Origin: Stygiobacter sp.
Lineage (GTDB): Bacteria; Pseudomonadota; Alphaproteobacteria; Rhodospirillales; Magnetospirillaceae
Reading direction: 5' to 3'
DNA: 64,000 bases
Assembly: GCA_006218045.1 (NCBI GenBank)
Contig: VBWB01000019.1
Span: forward strand, 1-64,000
The notes beneath the pieces were generated by a model. That model had not been told where the DNA came from, did no database searches, and saw only the letters and a list, made by a program, of their open reading frames with translations. The position numbers and the translations under genes are program-made. Positions 1 through 8,618 of the stretch are shown here, in pieces; within the stretch, counting starts at the first letter, position 1, and each line of letters opens with the position of its first letter.

Positions 1-126
1 TCCATAGATGTAGAACGTCGCGCTGCTCATTTGGTGCTCGCGGCATAGGTCGAGCACCGGCATGCCGCCCTCCGCCTGGCGCAGGATGGCCATGATCTGG
101 CCTTCCGTGAAACGACTCTTCTTCAT
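1..126 (-). mobile_element. IS3-family transposase OrfA, N-terminal part, cut by window edge
   Basis: Reading leftward from an ATG at 126, 42 codons run open to the window edge and give MKKSRFTEGQIMAILRQAE..., followed by a GGMPV-DLCREH-MSSATFY segment. This is the standard N-terminus of the OrfA helix-turn-helix protein of IS3-family elements, which acts with OrfB as the transposase. The last residues seen (YIYG) differ from the usual YKWR continuation, so the gene may already be interrupted here. The element end should lie to the right, somewhere around 180-215, where a C-rich/G-rich segment resembles IS3 termini, but I cannot fix the terminal repeat. Confidence 0.8.
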
Positions 127-262
127 CCGAATCTCCTCGTTCGATGAACCGAGAAAATTCTACGTTCAAAGCCCCTTACTTCCAGGGGGGATTACCGAGG
201 CCAACGGCACGGAGAAGGGATTTCCACATGCCCCGGATTATCGGAGACGGCGGATTCCCTGG

Positions 263-1261
263 CTATTCGGAGAGTTTTGGAAAGATTGGGGGGCAGCGAG
301 TGTTCGACACGACGGACCGGGGAGTGGTTCCGAAATGGTTGCGGAACCGGGTCGAGAAATGGGCTTGGCTGCTAAAGCCGCAGGCGAAGGCAATCTCGCA
401 AATCGACGGCTTCTTCCCTGCCACGACCGGGGAAGCCAAAAGGCGATGGGCCTCGGCCAGCCTGATTTTCATAAGAGTCTGCTCGAAACTAATCCCATGG
501 GCGTGAAACAGCTTGTGCAAGTAACGGGTTGAAATTTTCAGCACACTCGCGACCGTCTTGGGGGACAGCTCGGGATCGGCGAAGTTGTCGCTTATGAAAT
601 CCACGATTCGCTCATGAGTGATCGTGGCAAGTGACTTGTGCAGAGGCAAATCCATAGGGACGGCATGAGGTGTCTCCACCATGAGCGCGACAAGGTCGAT
701 CAGCGTCCGCTCCAGAACTTCGGAGGTCTCGCGAATGTCGAATTTCAGAAACTGGGCCGCCAACGTGCGGACAACCGGCACCAACAGGGGGTTGGCGAAA
801 TCAGTGCGTCCAGTGCAGTCGTCGATTCCCCTCACACGGGCGCGAAGAATATCACAAGGCATCATAATGGTTATATTTCTTGCGTAATCACCCGTCTCGT
901 AGGTATGAGGATCGAATGAATTGAATAAGCACACGGACCCTGGAGAAAGGTCGGCATCGCCACATTTCCGATGGAGTCTGCCATTCCCTTCATTTTGGAA
1001 CAGTAGTATAAAATACTCCTCATTATCACTATGTGTTTCAGACTTTCCTCTCCGTATCGAAATATTGTCATGAGTATGACAGCCGACAGATATATTGCCA
1101 TACCTGTGCGATTTTATCTCATTTATAATCCTTGGCTGTGACTTGTAGGTGATGTCCAAGGGGAAATACCTCTCCCTCATGATTTCCCGGAAATGACGAA
1201 GCCATTTTTCTGGTGGTACATCTTTACTGCTGAGAGTCCGTCGCATCTCCGCCCCCGTCAT
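263..1261 (-). CDS. AraC-family transcriptional regulator
   Basis: The 332-residue protein has an N-terminal cupin-like sensor region (about residues 40-200, of the AraC_binding_2 / FeaR-NphR type) and a C-terminal pair of helix-turn-helix motifs (about 215-318). The second HTH carries the family signature around FSSQAHFSTRFRNHFGTTP. Such proteins usually activate catabolic genes in response to small aromatic or aliphatic compounds; the ligand cannot be told from sequence. Base composition is visibly lower in GC than the rest of the window, and the gene lies between an IS3 fragment and a poly-G run, so recent acquisition is likely. No target operon is next to it: the next gene on the right is a sensor kinase on the other strand. 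The first ATG of the frame is used as start. Confidence 0.85.
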   Translation of the reverse strand: MTGAEMRRTLSSKDVPPEKWLRHFREIMRERYFPLDITYKSQPRIINEIKSHRYGNISVGCHTHDNISIRRGKSETHSDNEEYFILLFQNEGNGRLHRKCGDADLSPGSVCLFNSFDPHTYETGDYARNITIMMPCDILRARVRGIDDCTGRTDFANPLLVPVVRTLAAQFLKFDIRETSEVLERTLIDLVALMVETPHAVPMDLPLHKSLATITHERIVDFISDNFADPELSPKTVASVLKISTRYLHKLFHAHGISFEQTLMKIRLAEAHRLLASPVVAGKKPSICEIAFACGFSSQAHFSTRFRNHFGTTPRSVVSNTRCPPIFPKLSE

Positions 1262-1390
1262 CTTTCAACACTATCCCCTCGCGGGCAGAACCCAGACGGG
1301 AGTGCGCCCTGGTGAAAAATACAATGCTCTTGGCGGAAAGATCACCGTATCCTTTCGTATTAAAGTGACCGCATCAGGAGTTTCCGCTGC

Positions 1391-1418
1391 GGGGGGGGGG
1401 GGGGGGGGGGGGGGGGGG
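1391..1418. repeat. 28-base homopolymeric G tract
   Basis: Positions 1391-1418 are 28 consecutive G, followed at once by more G-rich sequence (CGGGCCGGGGG). The tract lies 28 bases upstream of the ATG chosen for the MASE3 kinase and 129 bases upstream of the AraC gene, in the 185-bp gap between the two divergent genes. A tract of this length is expected to be unstable in replication. It could modulate promoter spacing or the N-terminal frame of the kinase, or it could be a sequencing or assembly artefact. Confidence 0.95.
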
Positions 1419-1446
1419 CGGGCCGGGGGATCATTTTCGGCAGGGC

Positions 1447-3315
1447 ATGCTGCCCGCAGCGGCGCGGATACCCCTGGTGTCGGCCGTGATCCTCAGCCTG
1501 GTGGCGGTGGCGGGCGCCAACGCGCCGCCCGTGAACTTCTTTGAGTCCCCGTTCGCCTATCTGCCGCTCCATACCACTCTGGAAGTCGTCGCCATCGTGA
1601 TCTCCGCCATGGTCTGCGGATTGGGCTGGCACCAGCGGCTCTTTGCCAAGAGTTCGACGATGATCGTTCTTGGCGCCACCTTCCTGCCGGTTGCGGTGAT
1701 CGATCTGCTTCACACCCTGTCCTACCAGGGCATGTCCGATCTGGTGACGCCCAGCGGGCCGGAAAAGGCCATCAACTTCTGGCTGGCCGGCCGTGCCGCC
1801 GCCGCTGTCGGATTGCTGTCCATCGCCACCCTGCCCAGGCGGATATGGCCGGCCGCGTGGACGGTGGCGGCGTTCGCGGTGGCTGCCGGGCTTGTCCTGG
1901 CGGTGATCTGGATCGGCCTTTGGCATGCCGACTGGCTGCCGAGGACATTCGTGCCAGGGAAGGGGCTGACCACCGTCAAGGTGGCAAGTGAATACGCTCT
2001 GATGGCGCTGTACGGGGTATCGGCGGTTTTTCTGGCCCGGCGGGGCAGGGCTTCGTCCGAGCCGGGTCTATTCTGGCTGGCGGCGGGGGCGTGGACCCTG
2101 GCGGTGGGGGAAAGCTTCTTCACCCTCTATGCCCATGTCACCGACATCTACAACCTGCTGGGCCACGTCTACAAGGCGGCGGCCTACCTGATGATCTACC
2201 GCGCCTTGTTTATCGAGGGGATCCAGGCACCCTATCGGTTGCTGGCACGGGAAAGGGGCTTTCTTCGCGGCCTGCTGTCCAGCATTCCCGATCTGGTCTG
2301 GCTGAAGGATCCCAAGGGCGTCTATCTGGCCTGCAACCCGCAGTTCGAACGCTTCTTCGGCGCGTCCGAGGCCAAGATCGTCGGCAAGACCGATTACGAC
2401 TTCGTCGAGCGCGACCTTGCCGACTTTTTCCGGCGCAAGGACATGGAGGCCTTGGCCGCCGGCCGTTCCGTCATGAACCAGGAATGGATCACCTATGCCG
2501 ACAGCGGAAAATCCGTCCTGCTGGAAGTGATCAAAACGCCGATGCTGAATGACGACGGCAGTGTGGTCGGCGTCCTGGGCATTGGCCGCGATATCACCGA
2601 CCGCACCCGGCTGGAGGGGTCATTGCGCATGGCCAGCGCCGACCTGGAGCAATTCGCCTATGTGGCGGCCCATGATCTGCGCGAACCGCTGCGCACCATC
2701 AGCAGTTTCCTCACCCTGCTGGAACGGCGATATGACGACTCGCTGGACGCCGAGGCGCATCAATTCATCGCCTTCGCCCGCGATGGGGCCGCAACCCTGG
2801 ACCAGAAGATCCTGGACCTGCTGAACTACGCCCGACTTGGACACAACACGGGCGCCGTGGCGCCGGTGAGCCTGGCCGAGATTGTGGCCGAAACCGTCGC
2901 CAGCCTGAGACCTGCGATCGATGAGTCCGGGGCCGACATTTCGGTCGGCGGGGGCCTGCCCCGCGTCGCCATTCCACGTGAAGACCTTGTCCGGTTGTTC
3001 CACGACCTGATCGGCAACGCCATCAAGTACCGCGCCGCAGATCGGTCGCCGCGAATTCGCATCACCTGCCAGCCTGTTGACAATGGCTGGCAGATCGGGG
3101 TGAGCGATAACGGCATCGGTATCGAACCCCAGTATTTTGAACGCATCTTCATCATCTTCCAGCGCCTGCACACGGGCGACGCGTTCAAAGGAACCGGCAT
3201 CGGCCTGGCCACCTGCAAGAAGATCGTCGAATGCCATGGCGGGCGCATCTGGGTGGAGTCCGTTCCCGGTCAAGGGTCCACTTTCTTTTTCACGCTGCCG
3301 TCCGCGCCGTCCTGA
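1447..3315 (+). CDS. MASE3-PAS sensor histidine kinase
   Basis: The 622-residue protein starts with a multi-helix membrane region (residues 1-245) carrying DLLHTLSYQGM, a hallmark of MASE3 integral-membrane sensor domains. A PAS domain follows (about 265-385, ending GIGRDITDR), then a HisKA region with the phospho-acceptor His in AAHDLREPLR (about 415) and an HATPase region with NAIKYR, DNGIGIE and GTGIGLA. It should autophosphorylate in response to a membrane-sensed signal; no cognate response regulator is adjacent. The ATG at 1447 has no convincing ribosome binding site and follows the poly-G run. In this frame the only upstream stop is the TGA at 1366, so the N-terminus could begin further upstream if the tract length changes. 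A chemoreceptor gene follows 20 bp downstream, probably in one transcript. Confidence 0.85.
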   Translation: MLPAAARIPLVSAVILSLVAVAGANAPPVNFFESPFAYLPLHTTLEVVAIVISAMVCGLGWHQRLFAKSSTMIVLGATFLPVAVIDLLHTLSYQGMSDLVTPSGPEKAINFWLAGRAAAAVGLLSIATLPRRIWPAAWTVAAFAVAAGLVLAVIWIGLWHADWLPRTFVPGKGLTTVKVASEYALMALYGVSAVFLARRGRASSEPGLFWLAAGAWTLAVGESFFTLYAHVTDIYNLLGHVYKAAAYLMIYRALFIEGIQAPYRLLARERGFLRGLLSSIPDLVWLKDPKGVYLACNPQFERFFGASEAKIVGKTDYDFVERDLADFFRRKDMEALAAGRSVMNQEWITYADSGKSVLLEVIKTPMLNDDGSVVGVLGIGRDITDRTRLEGSLRMASADLEQFAYVAAHDLREPLRTISSFLTLLERRYDDSLDAEAHQFIAFARDGAATLDQKILDLLNYARLGHNTGAVAPVSLAEIVAETVASLRPAIDESGADISVGGGLPRVAIPREDLVRLFHDLIGNAIKYRAADRSPRIRITCQPVDNGWQIGVSDNGIGIEPQYFERIFIIFQRLHTGDAFKGTGIGLATCKKIVECHGGRIWVESVPGQGSTFFFTLPSAPS

Positions 3316-3335
3316 GTTTCTGTCGGAGAATCATC

Positions 3336-5039
3336 ATGTCCATTTACGACATCACCGGAAATTTCCGCATCGCCACCCGCATCTGGGCGGGCTTCATCGC
3401 CGTGCTGATGCTGCTGATCGGGGTGGCCGGAATCGGTTATTGGGGGGTGAACAGCGTGGGCGAGCATGTCGACGAGATTATGGATAGCGCCCATGAGACA
3501 CTCAAGATGCAGGCTATCGACCGCAATTTCGTCGGCGTGCGGCGCAACCAGATCGTTTGCGTTCAGTTGGGGCGGGAAAGCGCCCATGCGCAGCTTGAAA
3601 AGCGGCTCCGTCAAGTGCGCGACGGTCTGGCCGAATTCGCCAAGATCCCGGAGCTCAGACCGGATGAGGTGAAGGAGGTGGCGGCCATTCAGGCCAGTGT
3701 CGAGGCCTATAGCGGGATTCTCGATCAGGCGATCGCGGAACGCAGGCGCCTGGGCTTTGGCAAGGCCGCCAGCGGCGAGATCGCCCCCCGATGGGACGAG
3801 GATCTGGACAAGGCGGGCAATGCGGCCCGCGACCTGCTGGCAGCCTTCGTCGAGAGGAACCAGACCGAACTCGACCACATCATGGCCGATGCCGATGCCT
3901 TCGAGAAGCATACCGAGACGTTGGTGCTGGTCATATCGGCCCTCGCCCTCGCCCTGGGCGCTCTGCTGGCCTTCGGCACCGATTTCTCGATTTCGAATCC
4001 GATCCGCGCCATTACCACCATCATGAACAAGTTGAGGAATGGCGAGCGCCAGATCGATGTACCGTTCACCACCCTCAAAGACGAGGTCGGCGAAATGGCC
4101 TCGGCGGTCGCGGTGTTCAAGGAAAACCTGATCGAGGTCGAAAATCTGCGCGTCGAGCAGGAACGGCAAAAGGCCGAGGCAGAGATCGAGAAGAAGAGGT
4201 CCATCAACGAGCTGGCCGACAAGTTCGAGACCGGCGTCATGGGCATTGTCGGCTCGGTGTCCTCCTCCTCGCATCAGTTGCATGCCTCGGCGCAATCGCT
4301 TTCCGCCCTGGCGGAACAGACCCATCGCCAAGCGGCATCGGTGGCCTCCGCCTCGGAGGAGGCCTCGGCCAATGTCCAGACCGTGGCCTCGGCGACGGAG
4401 GAACTCTCCTCCTCGATCAGCGAGATCACCGCCCGGGTCGAGGATTCCGCTCATGTGTCGTCCAACGCGGTGGAGGAAGCCGCCAGGGTCAACCGGATGG
4501 TCCAGGGCTTGGCGGGGGCCGTCTCCAAGATCGGCGAGGTCGTCAGCCTGATCAACAATATCGCGGCGCAAACCAACCTGCTGGCGCTGAACGCCACAAT
4601 CGAGGCCGCCCGGGCGGGTGAGGCCGGAAAGGGGTTCGCCGTGGTGGCGGGCGAGGTCAAGAACCTCGCCAACCAGACGGGCCGGGCCACCGACGAAATC
4701 TCGTCGCAGATTTCCGCCGTCCAGCACGCGACGCGTGAGGCGGTCAGTGGCATCGAGGGCATTTCAGGGACCATCGCCAGGATCAGCGAGATATCGACCG
4801 CCATCGCCACGGCGGTCGAGGAGCAAAGTGCCGCGACCAGCGAGATCAGCCGCAGCGTCCAGCAGGCCTCCGAAGGCACCAGGCAGGTGACGGTGAATAT
4901 CGCCGGCGTGACCCTGGCCTCCACCGAGGCGGGGGCTGCCTCGCATCAAGTTCTCGACGCCGCCACCAATCTTTCGCAGCAGTCGGAGCGGTTGAAGACC
5001 GACGTTCATCGCTTCATCGAGCACCTGCGGGTGGGGTAG
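3336..5039 (+). CDS. Methyl-accepting chemotaxis protein
   Basis: The 567-residue chemoreceptor has a transmembrane helix near residues 15-37, a short periplasmic helical sensor of about 150 residues, a second transmembrane helix (about 192-212), a HAMP linker and a cytoplasmic signalling domain. The hairpin tip, [20 protein letters not shown], is the conserved CheA/CheW contact. The sensor resembles the four-helix-bundle class, but its ligand is unknown. I start at ATG 3336, preceded by GGAG and giving MSIYDITGNF, rather than an in-frame upstream codon inside the kinase gene. It lies 20 bp after the kinase, so the two may share a promoter. No che genes are nearby, so it must signal through a distant array. 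Confidence 0.92.
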   Translation: MSIYDITGNFRIATRIWAGFIAVLMLLIGVAGIGYWGVNSVGEHVDEIMDSAHETLKMQAIDRNFVGVRRNQIVCVQLGRESAHAQLEKRLRQVRDGLAEFAKIPELRPDEVKEVAAIQASVEAYSGILDQAIAERRRLGFGKAASGEIAPRWDEDLDKAGNAARDLLAAFVERNQTELDHIMADADAFEKHTETLVLVISALALALGALLAFGTDFSISNPIRAITTIMNKLRNGERQIDVPFTTLKDEVGEMASAVAVFKENLIEVENLRVEQERQKAEAEIEKKRSINELADKFETGVMGIVGSVSSSSHQLHASAQSLSALAEQTHRQAASVASASEEASANVQTVASATEELSSSISEITARVEDSAHVSSNAVEEAARVNRMVQGLAGAVSKIGEVVSLINNIAAQTNLLALNATIEAARAGEAGKGFAVVAGEVKNLANQTGRATDEISSQISAVQHATREAVSGIEGISGTIARISEISTAIATAVEEQSAATSEISRSVQQASEGTRQVTVNIAGVTLASTEAGAASHQVLDAATNLSQQSERLKTDVHRFIEHLRVG

Positions 5040-5124
5040 GAGCTACCGGGGGCGTCATCGAAGGGGATTGCGGTAGAAGGAATTCGAGAGGGGGCGGCCC
5101 ATTCGCGCCAGCCGCAAGGGGCCT

Positions 5125-5547
5125 TCACCCCGGCAGCCGGGACTTCATCTCGGCGGGGGTGAGGATGGGAACCGTGAACGAATCCGCCAGCGTCAGCAGG
5201 TCGCGGTCGCCGGTGACCAGCGCATCGGCGCGGCCCGCCAGAGCCAGCACCAGGAAGGGCTGGTCGAGCGGGTCGCGGCACTCGGGCGTGGTGGGCGGCG
5301 GCACCGGAATGGTGACCGTCTCGCACCACGGCAGGTAATCGGCCAACAGGTCGTCGCGGTCGGGTGCGGTCAGGCCGAATTTGGGATAGCCGAGGATCCG
5401 CAGCAATTCGGACACGGTGTCGCGGCTGGCCAGCGGCAGGATGCTCTCGGACTGCCAAGCCGACCGCAGCCATGTCATGGCCGCACTGCGGAACAGCAGC
5501 GCCGACAACAGCACGTTGGTGTCGAGCACAAGGCGGGGCGGACTCAT
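5125..5547 (-). CDS. PIN-domain toxin-like ribonuclease (VapC type)
   Basis: The 140-residue product opens with RLVLDTNVLLSALLF, the first acidic strand of PIN domains, and later has DPLDQPFLVLALAGRADALV-TGDRDLL, which holds the remaining acidic residues. It matches the group of putative toxin-antitoxin PIN proteins (COG1569-like), which are Mg-dependent RNases. The start codon overlaps the stop of the upstream AbrB-type gene by four bases (ATGA at 5544-5547), a typical antitoxin-toxin arrangement. Toxicity is inferred from family and context only. Confidence 0.8.
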   Translation of the reverse strand: MSPPRLVLDTNVLLSALLFRSAAMTWLRSAWQSESILPLASRDTVSELLRILGYPKFGLTAPDRDDLLADYLPWCETVTIPVPPPTTPECRDPLDQPFLVLALAGRADALVTGDRDLLTLADSFTVPILTPAEMKSRLPG

Positions 5548-5768
5548 CCGGGACGGCGGGCCCAGGAAACGGCGTCGGCGATGTCGGCCTCGGACAGGTT
5601 CAGTTCTTCCAGCTTGGTCCGGACGGCATCGGCGCGATTGATGCGCACCGGGGTCAGCACGATACGGCCGTTCTCTTCGACCACGTCGAAATATTCCGTC
5701 CCCTGGACGGCGGCGACCACCGCCTTGGGCAGGGTGAGCTGGTTCTTCGAGGTCAGCTTGGCGAGCAT
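5544..5768 (-). CDS. AbrB/MazE-like antitoxin of the PIN toxin
   Basis: The 74-residue protein begins MLAKLTSKNQLTLPKAVV, the swapped-hairpin AbrB/SpoVT DNA-binding fold seen in VapB and MazE antitoxins. Its C-terminal half (about 45-74) is charged and probably forms the toxin-binding tail. It is first in a two-gene unit with the PIN gene and overlaps it by four bases. Autoregulation by operator binding upstream of 5768 is usual in such pairs; I see no clear palindrome there. The ATG at 5768 is chosen because it places the conserved LTSKNQ segment at the N-terminus. Confidence 0.8.
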   Translation of the reverse strand: MLAKLTSKNQLTLPKAVVAAVQGTEYFDVVEENGRIVLTPVRINRADAVRTKLEELNLSEADIADAVSWARRPG

Positions 5769-5830
5769 GGCAAAATCCGCTGGTAAGGATGTAAGGAAAC
5801 AATAGTGCCCTCGGTTCGCGGATTCAAGGG

Positions 5831-6751
5831 CTACCCCATCCATCGCGACCGGATCGGTGCCAGAGCCGGGCGGGCGGCGGGGGCGGTCGCCATGGCCGGC
5901 GCCCCCCGTGTCGGCAGCATCGCCATCGCTGTGGTCTCGTCGTTCAGCCGCAGGCCCATGGCGACGAGGCCGTGCAGGGCGGCGGTGGCGTAGACGAAGG
6001 TGTCCAGCGCCTCGTTGCGCTCGCCGTCCCGCTTGGGCTGCCACGAGCGGATCGGGCGGCCCCGGTCGTAGCGGGTGATGACCCGCTCGGCGGTGAACTG
6101 GCGGAAATAGTCGGCATCCATCCGCCGGGGGAAATGGATGGCGCCGGGGCCGGGTTCGGTCAGGCGCAGGCGGGCATAGAGGGTGTCCTTGACCGCATCG
6201 ACGCCGACGATGAACAGCGGCACCTTGCCGCGCACGCGGGTGGGGCGCCGCGGCCAGACCGGGATGCCGGCGCCGCCACGGCCCTTGATCGCCCAGATGC
6301 GCCGCGCCAGCCGGGTGCGGCAGAATTCGTAGGCGGCCTTGGTGTGGTGGCCGCCGGTGTCGATGCAGGCGGCGCGGATGGGCAGGTCGGCGACGGATTT
6401 GGGATGGGCGAAGGTGGTGGCGAGATAGGAATCGAGATCGGCCCAGACGCGCGGGCCGGAGGGATCGCCCCACAGCACGCGATACTCCACCACCCAGGAT
6501 TCCTCGTCGGCGCCCCAGGCGATCACTTGCACCTCGAGCCGGTCGCCCCAATCCTCGCGCCGGGCCATCAGCGGATCGGCGGGCACGGCGTCGCCGGCCT
6601 GGTCCTCCCAGGATTCGCCCAGCTTGGTGTTCACCCACACCTGGAGTCGGGGCGGATCGGATTTGACACGGCCATGCTCGGTGGCGATCTCGGCCCTGGT
6701 CTCCCAGGGAGAATAGAGGGCCGAGAGGTGGAAACCGGCGGTGCGACCGGG
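5831..6751 (-). pseudogene. Phage terminase large subunit (GpA type), C-terminal fragment
   Basis: An open frame of about 307 codons runs from just inside a TGA at 6752-6754 down to a stop at 5831. It encodes the nuclease half of a GpA-like terminase: GFHLSALYSPW near its start, then VNTKLGESWEDQ, CIDTGGHHT, WAIKGRGG and a C-terminal RNEALDTFVYATAALHG. The N-terminal ATPase half, with its Walker motifs, is missing. The fragment begins seven bases past the rsr stop codon, so the break is sharp. No other phage morphogenesis genes are present, so this is a prophage scar. An internal GTG at 6640 could start translation, but a working packaging enzyme is not expected. Confidence 0.8.
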
Positions 6752-6758
6752 TCATCGA

Positions 6759-8363
6759 TCACCCCTTCAGAAATCCGGCCACCACCTGCGGCACGGCGGC
6801 GTCGAAGCCGGCGCAGCCGAGCGACAGCGGGTCATCGTCGGGCACCACCGAACCGGCATTGGCGGTTGCCGCCAGCACCACCGCCTTCGCTGCCGGATTG
6901 ACCGTTTCACGATACCGCTTGAGCGCCTGAATAGGATGCTGCCGACCGGCCCAGGTTTCGTTGTCGGTGATGACGACGATGGCATCGACCTCCAGCTTCC
7001 GCCCCAGCGCGTAAGCCATCGGCAAGGCGACATCCGTCCCACCCCGCCACCGGCCGAACAGGCGCACCACGTCGTCAAGCCGCTGGCGAGGGGTGAGCGG
7101 GGCGCTGTGCAGTTCGGTGTCGAAGGCCACCACCTCCACCTTTCGTTCGGTTCGCACGAAGCCCATCGCCATGGCCGCCGCCGCCTCCATGGCGGACAGG
7201 GTGGGCGAGCCGGCGCAGCGCGTGCCATGCATGGAACCCGAGACATCGACAGCCACGAGGAGGCGCTTGCCGGTCGGCTCGATGGTGGCGAAGGCCCGGT
7301 CGAAGGCGCCGTCGAGCGCGTCCACCACCGCCGGAACCGGAATCCAGCTCAGCTTGCCGCGTTCGCCGTGCCCCTGGGCATAGGTCTTGAGCGCCAACAG
7401 AACCTGCACCGGGTGAATCCTGGCGCGCGACAATGCCTCGCCGTCGGCGAGGCGTCGGATAACGGTCGCGGCGGCCTCGGAGCCAATGTTCAGTAGGCCC
7501 ACTTGGCTGAGCTTGCCCAGGTTGCGGATCAGCGCACCCAGCGGCATGTCGGCCAGCAAGGACTCCCACACCTCTGGTGCGGTCAGCTTTTCGGTCGGCA
7601 CGGCTTCGCGCGGCAATCTCCGGTCGCGGATGATCGCCGCCGCTTCGGTCGGCCCGCTCGCCTCACGGATCCGGTAGAGGCCATCGACCAGCGGGAAGGC
7701 GGCGCGGGCGGCGCCGATCGCATCCGCTTGGTTGGGGTGGGCGATCCAGTCGAACAGGATCCGCGTCGCAGCTTCGTCGGTCAGGGGGTGGGCGAGGCGC
7801 AGCAGGTCGCGCAGCGCCCAGCCGCCACGGTTCATGTACTTCACCGCCTGAAGCGCCAGCCGATCCGAGTCCTGGCTGGTGAACCACCGGGCCACGCCGC
7901 GTCGCAATCCTCGGCCCCAGCCGCGGAAGCCTTCGACCATGTCGGCGAAGGCCAGGATGTGGGTGCCGGTCCGGGCGACCAGGGGGATCGCGGACAGGGC
8001 AGCCCGGCGCGTCGCTTCGTCTTCCGCCGCCGCGGCCATGGCCAGCACGAACAGGGCAGGGTCGTTGCGCGGTGCCCGACCGGCCTGGCTGATTTCGACG
8101 GTGCGGGCGACCACCCGCCGGCCGTCCTCAATCAGGCATCGCTGCACGGCCATGGCGTTGTCGCGCGTCAACGCCCGTTCCCCCACGTAATAGGTGCCGC
8201 CCTCGGACCCCAGCAGCAGGAAGCGGTCGAGCCGCCCCCAATCGCCCACTTCATACCAGTGGCCGCCGGCATTGTTGGGACTTTGCCCCGGCAGCGGCTC
8301 GCTTTGCGGAACCGCGTTCTGGGGTACGGCCTGACGAAGGCTGAAAAGCCGTCGGTACGTCAT
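6759..8363 (-). CDS. rsr: Ro60-like TROVE-domain protein Rsr
   Basis: The 534-residue protein is a bacterial homologue of the Ro 60-kDa autoantigen. An N-terminal alpha-helical TROVE/HEAT-repeat ring covers about residues 15-345. A C-terminal von Willebrand A domain (about 355-534) carries a MIDAS motif in AVDVSGSMHG plus TDVALP and a later ITDNETW segment. Ro proteins bind Y RNAs on the outer face of the ring and structured or damaged RNA through the central hole; in bacteria they work with exonucleases in rRNA maturation and RNA decay under stress. Here the gene follows four Y RNA folds and rtcB in the same direction. A strong ribosome site (AAGGAGGG, seven bases before ATG) fixes the start, 27 bp after the last Y RNA. 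Co-transcription with rtcB is likely. Confidence 0.92.
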   Translation of the reverse strand: MTYRRLFSLRQAVPQNAVPQSEPLPGQSPNNAGGHWYEVGDWGRLDRFLLLGSEGGTYYVGERALTRDNAMAVQRCLIEDGRRVVARTVEISQAGRAPRNDPALFVLAMAAAAEDEATRRAALSAIPLVARTGTHILAFADMVEGFRGWGRGLRRGVARWFTSQDSDRLALQAVKYMNRGGWALRDLLRLAHPLTDEAATRILFDWIAHPNQADAIGAARAAFPLVDGLYRIREASGPTEAAAIIRDRRLPREAVPTEKLTAPEVWESLLADMPLGALIRNLGKLSQVGLLNIGSEAAATVIRRLADGEALSRARIHPVQVLLALKTYAQGHGERGKLSWIPVPAVVDALDGAFDRAFATIEPTGKRLLVAVDVSGSMHGTRCAGSPTLSAMEAAAAMAMGFVRTERKVEVVAFDTELHSAPLTPRQRLDDVVRLFGRWRGGTDVALPMAYALGRKLEVDAIVVITDNETWAGRQHPIQALKRYRETVNPAAKAVVLAATANAGSVVPDDDPLSLGCAGFDAAVPQVVAGFLKG

Positions 8364-8390
8364 CGTTTACCCTCCTTATGTGTCTGGTTG

Positions 8391-8471
8391 GTCCTGCCGG
8401 ACGTGTCGTTGGTTTCGGCCTTTCCAAGGCGTTTCGATCGCGGTAACCGAAACCATCCGGCCCGGCAGGAC
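8391..8471 (-). ncRNA. Y RNA candidate 4 (minimal, 81 nt)
   Basis: On the minus strand the ends pair perfectly over 10 bp (8462-8471 with 8391-8400). Inside, GGTTTCGG (8447-8454) pairs perfectly with CCGAAACC (8411-8418). Between the two helices lies the asymmetric internal loop typical of Ro-binding Y RNA stems, with the box GGGCCGGAT on the 5' side and ACACGTCC on the 3' side. The distal loop is only about 28 bases and has no tRNA-like part. It ends 27 bp upstream of the rsr start codon, so it could also sit in the rsr 5' leader. The fold was paired by hand; expression is not shown. Confidence 0.75.
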
Positions 8472-8473
8472 GG

Positions 8474-8479
8474 AAAAAA
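8474..8479 (-). terminator. T-run after the Y RNA 3 closing stem
   Basis: Six T on the minus strand follow the 9-bp GC-rich closing helix of the third Y RNA by five bases. The arrangement resembles an intrinsic terminator and could end a transcript carrying Y RNAs 1-3 before Y RNA 4 and rsr. Read-through or processing is equally possible. Confidence 0.4.
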
Positions 8480-8484
8480 CTGGC

Positions 8485-8608
8485 GGAGCGGGCGTGACGC
8501 GCGGCTGGACGTTCCATCGGACCCGGGCATCTCGGGTGTGGCGGCGATTTTCAGTCGCCTGCTGGCCGCCAGCCAGCTACCGGTGATCCAACCACTCCGG
8601 CCCGCTCC
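8485..8608 (-). ncRNA. Y RNA candidate 3 (124 nt)
   Basis: The ends pair perfectly over 9 bp (GGAGCGGGC at 8600-8608 with GCCCGCTCC at 8485-8493). The inner helix is GGTTGG (8588-8593) with CCAGCC (8503-8508), with one G-U pair. The 5' box GGGCCGGAG and the 3' box TCACGCCC match the other three members. The distal region holds three small hairpins (around GCTGG/CCAGC, GGCGA/TCGCC and ACCCG/CGGGT). It has a GGTAGCTGG stretch that faintly recalls a tRNA D-arm, but no T-arm is present, so I do not call it a tRNA mimic. Confidence 0.65.
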
Positions 8609-8618
8609 GGACTCAAGC

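Noticed and set aside
1302-1544. 80-codon frame through the poly-G run
   Set aside because: Gly-run product out of frame with the kinase, no ribosome site; probably not translated as read.
5831-6751. Intact prophage
   Set aside because: Only the C-terminal part of a terminase remains; no capsid, tail, integrase or lysis genes are seen.
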